Shown here piece after piece: positions 25,923 through 33,487 of a stretch of DNA of 64,000 bases (its first letter is position 1; each line of letters opens with the position of its first letter). The stretch comes from Flavobacterium tructae (GTDB taxonomy: Bacteria > Bacteroidota > Bacteroidia > Flavobacteriales > Flavobacteriaceae). The stretch is from assembly GCF_002217475.1 (NCBI RefSeq), contig NZ_MUHH01000016.1, positions 45,747-109,746 of the forward strand, read 5' to 3'. The notes under the pieces were generated by a model, which saw only the letters and a list, made by a program, of their open reading frames with translations, was not told the origin of the DNA and searched no databases. The position numbers were made by a program, and so were the translations under genes.

Positions 25923-26891
25923 ATGGAAAACACAAATCATCCTTTACTAAATTGGATTCCCTATAAGTTAATAGAAAAAGAAAATGAAGTTTATCTGGAA
26001 TGGCTGTACCTGGCGGATAAAAGATATGTCGATCCTTTTTTTGATGAAACCATTTCGAAATGTAAAAGTCATGCTTATAATTCAACATCATTTAAAATTG
26101 TTAGTACGGTAGAAAATTTAGTAGACTGGTCAAACGAATTGGTTTCGGCAGATTTAAAATCACTCGTATTTCATGTGTCCCGATGTGGTTCTACAATGCT
26201 GAGTCAATCGCTGGCAACTTCGAAGGAGAATATTATGATTTCGGAAGCACCTCTTATCGACGAAATTTTAAGAAGTCCTAATTTTGGAACAGATAAAAAA
26301 AGCGAGCTTTTACAATCGGCTTTGAAATTCTTAGGTCAGAAAAGATTTCCGGAGCAAAAGAATTTAATTGTAAAATTAGATGCCTGGCATATTTTTAAAG
26401 CCGGATATTTAAGGTCAATATTTTCCGGGCTGCCTTTTGCTTTGCTTTTTAGGAATCCGGGTGAAGTCTTAAAATCGCATCAAAAAATGATGGGGATGCA
26501 CATGGTTCCCAATTTATTACCACCTGATGTTTTTGGAATCTCTGCTAAAGAAATTAGCGAGATTAGTTTCCAGCAATATGGAGCCTTGGTCTTAGGGAAG
26601 TATTTTCAGGGCTTTCTGGATTTTTATGAAACAGATCAGAATGTTGTAAAACTCAATTATAACGATGGTATGAAAAACGTCATTGAAAAGTTTATATCCT
26701 TTATTACTATTGATTACAGCGCCAATGAACTTGAAAAAATGTACGAAAGACTCAACAGACATTCTAAAAATGAAAATGCCGTTTTTAAAGGTGATTTGTT
26801 CAAAGAAGAAGTTCTGGAGGTCGATTTGACATTGGTAAACAGTTTGCACAAAAAGCTGGAGAATGTTCTTCTGGAGGATATAACAAATTGA
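25923..26891 (+). CDS. PAPS-dependent sulfotransferase-like protein
   Basis: The protein has 322 residues. The P-loop-like 5'-PSB is FHVSRCGSTMLSQ (83-95), with the sulfotransferase pattern in which Cys-Gly-Ser-Thr binds the PAPS phosphate. The 3'-PSB region is LFRNPGEVLKSHQKM (about 175-190). An N-terminal about 80-residue extension (WIPYKLIEKENEVYLEWLYL) of unknown role precedes it. There is no membrane segment. It probably moves sulfate from PAPS to a hydroxyl on a small molecule or peptide. It is the last gene of the APS kinase / oxygenase / sulfotransferase set. Confidence 0.8.
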   Translation: MENTNHPLLNWIPYKLIEKENEVYLEWLYLADKRYVDPFFDETISKCKSHAYNSTSFKIVSTVENLVDWSNELVSADLKSLVFHVSRCGSTMLSQSLATSKENIMISEAPLIDEILRSPNFGTDKKSELLQSALKFLGQKRFPEQKNLIVKLDAWHIFKAGYLRSIFSGLPFALLFRNPGEVLKSHQKMMGMHMVPNLLPPDVFGISAKEISEISFQQYGALVLGKYFQGFLDFYETDQNVVKLNYNDGMKNVIEKFISFITIDYSANELEKMYERLNRHSKNENAVFKGDLFKEEVLEVDLTLVNSLHKKLENVLLEDITN

Positions 26892-26930
26892 AAATAGTTC
26901 TTAATTTTTCTTTCTGTTTTATTTAAAATG

Positions 26931-26938
26931 TATTTTTG
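26931..26938 (+). promoter_or_regulatory. -7 box of the trmH promoter
   Basis: TATTTTTG fits TAnnTTTG and is 18 bp before the ATG at 26957. A TTTC lies 17 bp upstream in place of the usual TTTG. Confidence 0.5.
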
Positions 26939-26956
26939 TGGCAAATTAAGATTGAA

Positions 26957-27619
26957 ATGATTGATTTAGATTACCTCGCTTTCCTTGAAAATATATTAAC
27001 AGACAACCGCAAAGAACGATTTTTGGATGTTCTGGCCAATCGCACCAAACATTTTACAGTTGCTGTAGAAGATGTTTTTCAGATGCACAACACAAGTGCC
27101 GTAATGCGCAGCTGTGAGGTTTTCGGGATTCAGGAACTGAATATTATTGAGCAGCGTTTCGGAAAAAGAATCGATAAAGAAATCGCTCTGGGGGCACAAA
27201 AATGGGTTGATATCAATCGTTTTGATACCGTAGAGGGCTGTATGACTTCCTTACGAAACCAGGGATATCAAATTATTGCGACAACTCCGCATGAAAACGA
27301 TTGTTTAATTCAGGATTTCGATATCACAAAACCAAGTGCCTTATTTTTTGGAACTGAAAAAGACGGGCTTTCTCCTGAAATTATGGAACAAGCAGATGGT
27401 TTTCTTAAAATTCCAATGGTAGGTTTTACAGAAAGTTTAAATATTTCCGTTTCGGCAGCCATTATTATTCAAAATCTAACCAACCGATTGCGAAATTCAG
27501 ATATCAAATGGCAATTGTCAGATGAGGAAATCCTGGAGAAACGTTTACTTTGGGCAAAAAACTCCATCAAAGATATTAAGCGCATCGAAGCCAGATATTA
27601 TGAGGATAATCCCCGATAA
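26957..27619 (+). CDS. trmH: TrmH-family RNA 2'-O-methyltransferase
   Basis: The ATG at 26957 (MIDLDYLAFLENIL) is preferred, because the longer frame starts inside the promoter. The 220-residue SPOUT methyltransferase has motif 1 (HNTSAVMRSCEVFGI), motif 2 (ALFFGTEKDGLS) and motif 3 (GFTESLNISVSAAI). It is expected to methylate the 2'-OH of G18 in tRNA. A target in rRNA cannot be excluded. It has its own promoter and is unrelated to the sulfation genes upstream. Confidence 0.9.
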   Translation: MIDLDYLAFLENILTDNRKERFLDVLANRTKHFTVAVEDVFQMHNTSAVMRSCEVFGIQELNIIEQRFGKRIDKEIALGAQKWVDINRFDTVEGCMTSLRNQGYQIIATTPHENDCLIQDFDITKPSALFFGTEKDGLSPEIMEQADGFLKIPMVGFTESLNISVSAAIIIQNLTNRLRNSDIKWQLSDEEILEKRLLWAKNSIKDIKRIEARYYEDNPR

Positions 27620-27626
27620 AAAATAG

Positions 27627-27676
27627 TTAGCCACGAATTCACGAATGCTTTTAAAAATTCGTGAATTCGTGGCTAA
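27627..27676. repeat. 50-bp palindrome TTAGCCACGAATTCACGAA, copy 1
   Basis: TTAGCCACGAATTCACGAAT and its reverse complement flank a short A/T loop. A close copy is at 29341. Each is followed within 20 bp by an octamer array. Confidence 0.85.
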
Positions 27677-27679
27677 AAA

Positions 27680-27719
27680 CTTTGCAACTCTGAGCCTTTG
27701 AAGCTTTGTACCTCTACAA
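27680..27719. repeat. Octamer array CTTTGNNN, five units
   Basis: CTTTGCAA, CTCTGAGC, CTTTGAAG, CTTTGTAC and CTCTACAA, ending 2 bp before the stop of the YARHG lipoprotein gene. Confidence 0.8.
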
Positions 27720-27721
27720 AA

Positions 27722-28609
27722 TCATCTTCCAAAAGAATCATAATTGTCTTCGGCGTATTTTTCAAAGCGTTTTAACAATACAATGTTATCTTTTTCTGTA
27801 CTGGTTAGTTCATTGTTTACGTTGTCTGAAACAGGAATATACCATTCTACACTATCAAAAAACTGACGAACTGTTTTTGTTTTAAAAGTCAGTCCATGTC
27901 TTGCGAAAATGGTGTTTCTTAGAATCTCTAAATCAATTTTTTTTAAATTTTTTAAATCTGATTCTTTTAATTTTTGCGTAGACGAATTTATCGTCATAAT
28001 ACTTTCTGATGCTGCTCTGAATACTGCTTCTATGTAGGTTTCAGCTTCTTCTCCCTCTTCACCCTCTAAATTGGTTACTTGTTCTTCTCTTGGATTTTCA
28101 TAATCAATATACATTCCGTCTTCCGGAAGCATCACATTAGGATCATACTTAAATTCTTTTTTAATAAGTTCAAATTTCCTTTTAGAGACTTCTTTTTTAG
28201 GATTATTTGCTACCCAGATTCCGGTTAAAAGAGTGTCGTTTTTGATCTCGAAATCAAAAACACCGTCATTTTTATCATCACCAGGTTCTTTAAGTATAAA
28301 ACGAAGGGTGCTTCCTTTTGTCGTCATTGTACCTGTGAGAGGTCTGCTATTTCCGGCAACAATACTTTGTCCTATAACTTTTGAGGATGTGATTTTTTTG
28401 ATCACAATATTAATTTTATTGATATAATTTTCTTTTTCAGGTCCTGTGGTATCGCGTTCTAGAATTGTAAAATCACCTACATAAGAGCCATATAAATCGG
28501 TTCTGATTTCTTTAGGCAGATCTTTGGTAGTGTCTTTTGTCATTTTTTTCTCTTTAGAATTACAGGAAAAAAGTAATATTGACACTAGTAGACAAAAAAG
28601 GTTTTTCAT
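27722..28609 (-). CDS. Lipoprotein with a YARHG domain
   Basis: This 295-residue protein has a lipoprotein signal (LVSILLFSC, Cys16), a central beta-rich domain (about 40-150) and a C-terminal YARHG domain with LRNTIFARHGLTFKT and EWYIPV, typical of extracellular Bacteroidota and Firmicutes proteins. Its function is unknown, and a role in envelope or wall binding has been suggested for YARHG. Its start codon overlaps the stop of the upstream DUF2306 gene by 4 bp (ATGA), so the two are translationally coupled. Confidence 0.88.
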   Translation of the reverse strand: MKNLFCLLVSILLFSCNSKEKKMTKDTTKDLPKEIRTDLYGSYVGDFTILERDTTGPEKENYINKINIVIKKITSSKVIGQSIVAGNSRPLTGTMTTKGSTLRFILKEPGDDKNDGVFDFEIKNDTLLTGIWVANNPKKEVSKRKFELIKKEFKYDPNVMLPEDGMYIDYENPREEQVTNLEGEEGEEAETYIEAVFRAASESIMTINSSTQKLKESDLKNLKKIDLEILRNTIFARHGLTFKTKTVRQFFDSVEWYIPVSDNVNNELTSTEKDNIVLLKRFEKYAEDNYDSFGR

Positions 28610-29292
28610 TTTTTTAATTGGTTATAAAGATAATACTCAACGATTAATAAATTGGGGATCCAACCCAGCCAAGCAATAATCTGATACAAATCCATTGGTG
28701 CGGGATGAAACAAATATACAAGAATAACCTTCCAAAAACGTAATGTTACAGCAGAAAAGGTTAGAGCAAAACTTCGTAACATAAATGCCTTATGTTGCTT
28801 AATCTTTTTGTTTTTTATAGATGTAAAACCTTTAAGTGTGAAGTAAAACCAATAAATTGACAAGGCAACAAAAGAGATCTTAGCGAAAAGTCCACCGTTG
28901 GCGAAAAGACCGATAAATAATCCCGACGGGGCACTAAAAAAGAGCACTGTCAAAACATAAAATTTTCCAATACTTCGATGAGTTGCAGGATATTTTTTTA
29001 ATAGAGTGTCACTGAATTGGAAAAATCCGCTGAGCAAAACAAAAATTGCCGAATATACATGTATGTAAAAGAAAGTAATGTAAAATGGAATTTCAGAAAC
29101 TTCAGTCTGCTTGATTTGAAGAAATGCAATGTTTTTTTTTAGTGGAACATATTGTAATGTCAGCTGTAACATTAAAACAAAGAAGTAACTAAAAAGGAAA
29201 GTCCAAATTAATTGCAATGAAAACCGAAAATTCTTTTTCAATCTTTTTTTTGTAAAGGATTTATTAGCTTCCAAATATAAAAAAATCCCCAA
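28606..29292 (-). CDS. DUF2306-family membrane protein
   Basis: This 228-residue protein has about seven membrane helices. FFYIHVYSAIFVLLSGFFQF, then a loop, then THRSIGKFYVLTVLF, and later KQHKAFMLRSFALTFSAVTLRFW match the DUF2306 pattern with conserved His and Arg near helix ends. These proteins resemble small membrane-bound redox or haem proteins, but no activity is established. It is the first gene of a two-gene unit with the YARHG lipoprotein. Confidence 0.82.
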   Translation of the reverse strand: MGIFLYLEANKSFTKKRLKKNFRFSLQLIWTFLFSYFFVLMLQLTLQYVPLKKNIAFLQIKQTEVSEIPFYITFFYIHVYSAIFVLLSGFFQFSDTLLKKYPATHRSIGKFYVLTVLFFSAPSGLFIGLFANGGLFAKISFVALSIYWFYFTLKGFTSIKNKKIKQHKAFMLRSFALTFSAVTLRFWKVILVYLFHPAPMDLYQIIAWLGWIPNLLIVEYYLYNQLKK

Positions 29293-29340
29293 TCGTAAAA
29301 GCGATTAAGGTTAGCTATTTTCAAAATTCCCTTTAAAAAA

Positions 29341-29392
29341 TTAGCCACGTATTCACGAACACTTTTTAGAAAATTCGCGAATTCGTGGCTAA
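29341..29392. repeat. 52-bp palindrome TTAGCCACGTATTCACGAA, copy 2
   Basis: It has the same ends and layout as the palindrome at 27627. Several mismatches are on both arms, suggesting the two copies diverged independently. Confidence 0.85.
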
Positions 29393-29396
29393 AAAA

Positions 29397-29444
29397 CTTT
29401 GTCCCTCTGTGCCTTTGCCGTTTAGAGCCTCAGAGACTTAGAAC
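29397..29444. repeat. Octamer array, six units (CTTTGNNN / CTTAGNNN mixed)
   Basis: CTTTGTCC, CTCTGTGC, CTTTGCCG, TTTAGAGC, CTCAGAGA and CTTAGAAC. It ends 3 bp before the stop of the barrel gene at 29448. Confidence 0.8.
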
Positions 29445-29447
29445 TTC

Positions 29448-30407
29448 TTACAAAGTATAATTCAAATTAATACTCCATCTGTAATTGGCTTCCATATTAC
29501 CATTTGACAGGTTCTGAGTAATTGGCAGCATCGCATTTACGCCAATTGAAAACTTATCTTTTCCGGCTTCGAGACCAAATTTTCCAAACAAAATATCGCC
29601 GGCAGTATTGGGTAAATTCAGATTATGCTGTTTATTGGTTTGATAAAGTTCTCCTGCCAGGCCGGCTTGCGGAACAATCTGAATTGATTTTGTATTAAAC
29701 AAATAAAAGAAAGTGGCAGCATAATTAAACTGATCACCGTACTGATAATTTTTGTTGTTTTGGGTTTTAAAAATATAATTCAGCGTCGTGTTTAGTCCCA
29801 GATTTTTACGTTTTACCACATACTCAGTGGCCAACGGAAAATCCCAGCTCCCGGTTCCCAATTGAAAACTTTGGTTAACACTTCCCGCGTTATTAGCTTC
29901 CGTAAATTTTCCTGTCGGAATTTTAACACCACCGCCGAGGCTTATTTTATGCGTAAAAATGGTACTGTCTTTTTGAGTTTCAAAAACTGTGTACAAAGCC
30001 ATTACCGTAATATCACCCAAACCGGCAATATTTTCGGTTCCTGCAGTTAATTGTCTTTCATGAAAATGATACGGAATCAATGCCGAAATTTGTACTTTTT
30101 CTGTAATCGGTATACGTGCCCATGCCTGAACAGTATTAAAATTTTCGTCAATCCACGGAGAGTTTGCAAAGATTCCATCACGGCTGGTATAACTCTGTCT
30201 GAAATATCTCAGGCCTACAAAATTATTGTTCAGCATAGAGCTAAATCCCATGCTTCCGCCACTTGCCGAACAACCACAGGCATCACAATCAAAATCTTCC
30301 ATCAAAGCCATACGCTGAAAAGTGAAGGCAGAAATACTATCTTTTGAAGTAAAACTAAAAGCTGATAAACCAGTCAAAAGGGTGAACATTACTATTATCT
30401 TTTTCAT
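29448..30407 (-). CDS. Outer-membrane barrel with an N-terminal CxxCxC motif, MbnPH-associated
   Basis: The protein has 319 residues. A Sec signal (VMFTLLTGLSAFSF) is followed by an N-terminal patch with CDACGC (Cys41, Cys44, Cys46), a likely metal or thiol site. The remainder is beta-strand rich (LIPYHFHERQL, FSIGVNAMLPI, RWSINLNYTL) and looks like a transporter-type outer-membrane barrel. Similar proteins recur beside MbnP/MbnH-type genes in Bacteroidota. A role in moving or sensing copper is inferred from context. It is the last gene of the module, separated from the MbnH gene by a Flavo-1-like element. Confidence 0.72.
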   Translation of the reverse strand: MKKIIVMFTLLTGLSAFSFTSKDSISAFTFQRMALMEDFDCDACGCSASGGSMGFSSMLNNNFVGLRYFRQSYTSRDGIFANSPWIDENFNTVQAWARIPITEKVQISALIPYHFHERQLTAGTENIAGLGDITVMALYTVFETQKDSTIFTHKISLGGGVKIPTGKFTEANNAGSVNQSFQLGTGSWDFPLATEYVVKRKNLGLNTTLNYIFKTQNNKNYQYGDQFNYAATFFYLFNTKSIQIVPQAGLAGELYQTNKQHNLNLPNTAGDILFGKFGLEAGKDKFSIGVNAMLPITQNLSNGNMEANYRWSINLNYTL

Positions 30408-30420
30408 TTGAATTATTTTT

Positions 30421-30508
30421 AGAAGCTAATCCCGCTTTCGGCTTTATCTTTTCGGGTGAAGAAAAATCACCCAAAAAGGATACCGCCTCTATCGGGGCTA
30501 GGACTTCG
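30421..30508 (-). ncRNA. Folded element resembling the Flavo-1 RNA motif
   Basis: On the minus strand the element reads from a CCTAGCCCCGATAGAGGCGG arm, through an ATCCTTTTT segment and a GGGTGA / TCACCC hairpin, to GAAAAGATAAAGCCGAAAGC and GGGATTAG. The outer arms pair (CTAGCCC with GGGATTAG, one bulge) and the inner parts pair too. This matches what I remember of Flavo-1, a conserved RNA motif of unknown function from flavobacteria. It lies between the MbnH and barrel genes. A covariance search has not been run. Confidence 0.5.
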
Positions 30509-30573
30509 GTTTTCATTATGTTTTTTGTCGCAGCTTATACATTTCTGTAAAGCAATAACCTGCGGCCGTATTT

Positions 30574-31614
30574 TTAAAATTCTGCGAAACGTTTATCGGT
30601 TAGGTATTCCGTATCGGTCAACGTTTTCAGGAAAGCTATGATTTGCTTTTTATCGGTTTCGGAAAGTGTGATTCCAAATTTTCCGTTTTGTTTTAATATC
30701 GGATCCAGAGTTGGGGAGGATTCTATCCCTCTTGCATAGTGATCCAGAACACCTTCCAGAGTTCCGAATCGCCCGTCGTGCATGTAAGGTCCGGAAACTT
30801 CTACATTTCGTAAACTTGGTACTTTAAATTTGTAATAATCGCTCGCCAGTTCGGTGACTTTGTATCTTCCGACATCATTTACCATTGGGTTTACAGCGAG
30901 GCCGTTGTTTCGAAACGAATTGTCGGTTTGTAAATCAGTAGCATGGCAGGAAGCACATTTCGATTGGAACAAATCATATCCTGCCAATTCGTCTGCAGTT
31001 AAAGTTCCGCCGGCTTCTTTACGTCTGTATTTGTCAAATTTTGAATTAGAAGAAGTGACCATAACCATAAACTGCGAAAGTGCTTTCAGCATGTTTTCGG
31101 TTGAGATTTCTTTGTCAGTAAAAGCCTGTCCAAATAACTTTTGGTATTCCTTGTCGGCTTTCATCATTTTTAGAATGGCATTCAGATTCCCATTCATTTC
31201 TATAATACTCGTCAACGGAATTATAGGCTGCAGGTCCAAATGATCCGCAGAACCATCGTACATAAATACAGACTGGTAAGCCAGATTTTGAATTGGTGGT
31301 GTATTTCGTGTTCCCTGAGCATCGTTAACACCGTGACTAACCGTGTGTCCGTGATGGGTGAAGGCATTAGCCTGTATGTGACAAAAGCCACAGGAAACAA
31401 CTCCGTCTGACGCTAAACGTCCGTCATAGAATAGTTTTTTGCCCAGTTCGAATCCTTTTACCGTTGGAGGATTCTGAGCAATATTGTACGCTAAAGCGGG
31501 GAAATTAGAAGGGACTTTAAATTCTAAAGGAATATTTACATATTCTTCTTCTTCATTCGAACAGCTCCATACTAGCGGGATCAATAGCCAAAGAAAGTAT
31601 TTTATTTTCAGCAT
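30574..31614 (-). CDS. MbnH/MauG-type di-heme peroxidase lipoprotein
   Basis: This 346-residue protein has a lipoprotein signal (LLIPLVWSC, Cys18) and two c-type haem motifs, CGFCHI (Cys75, Cys78, His79) and CASCHA (Cys220, Cys223, His224). No Trp remains in the mature protein, and the position of the usual WDG motif reads MYDG. The gene follows an MbnP-like gene on the same strand. In the methanotroph pair, MbnH oxidises a Trp of MbnP to kynurenine to make a copper site. The same chemistry is inferred here. Confidence 0.85.
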   Translation of the reverse strand: MLKIKYFLWLLIPLVWSCSNEEEEYVNIPLEFKVPSNFPALAYNIAQNPPTVKGFELGKKLFYDGRLASDGVVSCGFCHIQANAFTHHGHTVSHGVNDAQGTRNTPPIQNLAYQSVFMYDGSADHLDLQPIIPLTSIIEMNGNLNAILKMMKADKEYQKLFGQAFTDKEISTENMLKALSQFMVMVTSSNSKFDKYRRKEAGGTLTADELAGYDLFQSKCASCHATDLQTDNSFRNNGLAVNPMVNDVGRYKVTELASDYYKFKVPSLRNVEVSGPYMHDGRFGTLEGVLDHYARGIESSPTLDPILKQNGKFGITLSETDKKQIIAFLKTLTDTEYLTDKRFAEF

Positions 31615-31756
31615 GATTTTTTGGGTGTAAAAAGAGTAAAGAGCATTTCTTATTACTACTTGCGCGAGTTAGCACAAAGTAGAACAAACTAAATTTTACC
31701 GGGATTACTCTTTGATTTGCAGAAGTATCTCTATTTTTTCCGTTACCAATATGCTC

Positions 31757-31780
31757 TTGTGTCCATTTTAGCGGACACAA
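31757..31780 (-). promoter_or_regulatory. Palindrome TTGTGTCC-N8-GGACACAA in the mbnP-mbnH gap
   Basis: The 8-bp arms are perfect and the spacer is 8 bp. No T run follows on either strand, so an operator is more likely than a terminator. It is about 143 bp upstream of the MbnH start. The bound protein is unknown. Confidence 0.4.
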
Positions 31781-31842
31781 AAGATACGGTATAGTGGATT
31801 GTTTAGGTTTTGCCTAAAGGTTTGTACTTCTTAAAAAATAAA

Positions 31843-32652
31843 TTAATCGTTGTGTACGTGGTCAACTCTAAACATTGTTGAAATGTTTTGAGTGATTAAT
31901 GGCAGTTTTGCACCACCCATAATCATGGCGCCCATACCTCCCATATTGTTATCGGAAAGTTTGATTTTGTTTTGACCGTCAATTATTTTAGAAAGATCTG
32001 TTATGATATGAACAGCAGGGGTAATGTTAGAACGAACTAAAGCTTTTGTTGGAAAATCTACAGTTACCTCAGTGTAGTTGTAATCTGTTCCTGTTTTTCC
32101 GGTGTGAATCATAAATGGGGTAGCAGTTGTAACAGTCGATGAGGTAAAAGTACCTTCAAAAGCAAGAAATTTATACCCGGCAGCCCATGACCACATCATA
32201 CCTGCAGCGTCTGCCTGTGCCAGAAAATCTCCCTGACCTGCAGCACCTAGTTTCCATTGCGCTTCGTCAACTCCGATTCCGAATTTTACTTTCACATAAT
32301 CACCTGCAGGAACATCTGTTAGTTTAAATTGCTGACCGGCAGCAGTAGATTCGTCAGCAATAAAATAGCTTTTGCTTTTTGGATAGGTAAAAGTCGTTCC
32401 GTCTGCTTTTGTGAAAACAACATTGCTCACGATATACTTTACAAGGTTGATTTTTAGCACTTCGTTGTTTGAAGTTATATTGCCTTGTGTGTTTAAAATA
32501 AGATCGTTTGCACCATAAGCATTGTCGAATTTTAAAGTGATGTTTCCGTTTCCTGAAACAGTTTCGTTATTGTCGTCGTTTGAACAGGAAAATAAAGATA
32601 TAGATATAGATAGTGCTACAATAGCAAGGGCTTTGTATAAAGTATTTTTCAT
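31843..32652 (-). CDS. MbnP-family copper-binding lipoprotein
   Basis: The start at 32652 gives a compact lipoprotein signal (LSISISLFSC). Twenty extra upstream residues are unlikely. The 269-residue protein has the MbnP layout: NGNITLKFDNAYG, LNLVKYIVSNVVF-type strands, FGIGVDEAQW, the Trp-rich segment MMWSWAAGYKF (about residue 152) and a His-bearing C-terminus (FRVDHVHND). In known MbnP a Trp is converted to kynurenine by its MbnH partner and copper is bound. The gene is followed by an MbnH-like gene 228 bp downstream. Confidence 0.85.
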   Translation of the reverse strand: MKNTLYKALAIVALSISISLFSCSNDDNNETVSGNGNITLKFDNAYGANDLILNTQGNITSNNEVLKINLVKYIVSNVVFTKADGTTFTYPKSKSYFIADESTAAGQQFKLTDVPAGDYVKVKFGIGVDEAQWKLGAAGQGDFLAQADAAGMMWSWAAGYKFLAFEGTFTSSTVTTATPFMIHTGKTGTDYNYTEVTVDFPTKALVRSNITPAVHIITDLSKIIDGQNKIKLSDNNMGGMGAMIMGGAKLPLITQNISTMFRVDHVHND

Positions 32653-32931
32653 TTTAAGAATTTTATATAATTGTAATTTTAAATTTTTGGGTGTGCGCAA
32701 GCACATTTTCATTGTTTTTTAGTTACAATGAAAGATCATTTCAATTGGTAATGAAACGGGATTTAAAAAATTATATGACTGTCCTCAATGCGCACCAAGA
32801 GCACTTTTTCGCCACTGATTTTGCAGATTTACATAGATTTTATACACAATTAATAAAGAAATCTGTGGGAATCATTCTAATCTGTGGCTAATTTTACCAG
32901 CTTGGTATTAGTCACGAATAGTCATAAAAAA

Positions 32932-33336
32932 TTATATAAAATAGGAGGGAGGATGAAAAGTAGTAATAGAAACCGAAATAGGTTTTTCGTCTAAAGAAGC
33001 ATAAATTTTTGCTTTCGATTCTATTGGTGCTACTAATTTAAAATCGGCTGTGGTTGTATTTTGAATGTAAACGATCTCTGATTTTTCTTTCAGGTTGTTT
33101 TGCATTTTCTTTTCGTTGTCGGCGTATTTTTTTAAACTTTTCTGAAGTTCGCATCGACCGTTACAGGTGTTAAAAACTAATTTACGCTGCACACAAATCG
33201 TTTTTACTATTTCGTCCTGATTTAATTTGAAAGAGGTATAAACAACAAAACTGCCGAATGAGGGCACTAGGAGCATACAGGAAAGAAATATGGTAAATAA
33301 CTTCTTCAAGAGTAGATTTCGTTGTTTCGAATGCAA
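32932..33336 (-). CDS. Small exported Cys-containing protein upstream of the MbnP module
   Basis: This 134-residue protein has an N-terminal hydrophobic signal or anchor (LFTIFLSCMLLVPSFGSFVVY). A conserved-looking segment CVQRKLVFNTCNGRCELQKSL with three Cys residues follows, then a Lys/Asn-rich region and an unstructured tail ending HPPSYFI. Similar short proteins occur upstream of copper or cytochrome genes in Bacteroidota. No activity is known. It is the first gene of the module on this strand and lies 280 bp from the MbnP gene. Confidence 0.7.
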   Translation of the reverse strand: MHSKQRNLLLKKLFTIFLSCMLLVPSFGSFVVYTSFKLNQDEIVKTICVQRKLVFNTCNGRCELQKSLKKYADNEKKMQNNLKEKSEIVYIQNTTTADFKLVAPIESKAKIYASLDEKPISVSITTFHPPSYFI

Positions 33337-33387
33337 AAATACACTATAATCATTTTTTGAACGAACAAATACTGGTTTTTTTTCAAA

Positions 33388-33427
33388 AAAAATATCCGCA
33401 GGTACTTTTGTACTTGCGGATATTTTA
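33388..33427 (-). terminator. secA terminator hairpin 1
   Basis: AAAATATCCGCA pairs with TGCGGATATTTT around a GGTACTTTTGTACT loop region. Confidence 0.75.
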
Positions 33428-33435
33428 AAAACAAC

Positions 33436-33468
33436 AAACCCGACAGGTTTTTGAAACCTGTCGGGTTT
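33436..33468. repeat. 33-bp palindrome, copy 2 (secA terminator hairpin 2)
   Basis: Identical base for base to the element at 2584. It lies 20 bp past the secA stop and 8 bp from another hairpin, giving tandem terminators. Confidence 0.9.
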
Positions 33469-33487
33469 ACTTAATTAAAAGTCTTTA

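Noticed and set aside
31553..31780. 75-residue minus-strand frame ahead of the MbnH gene
   Set aside because: It overlaps the MbnH start in another frame, has poor codon use and covers the operator-like palindrome.
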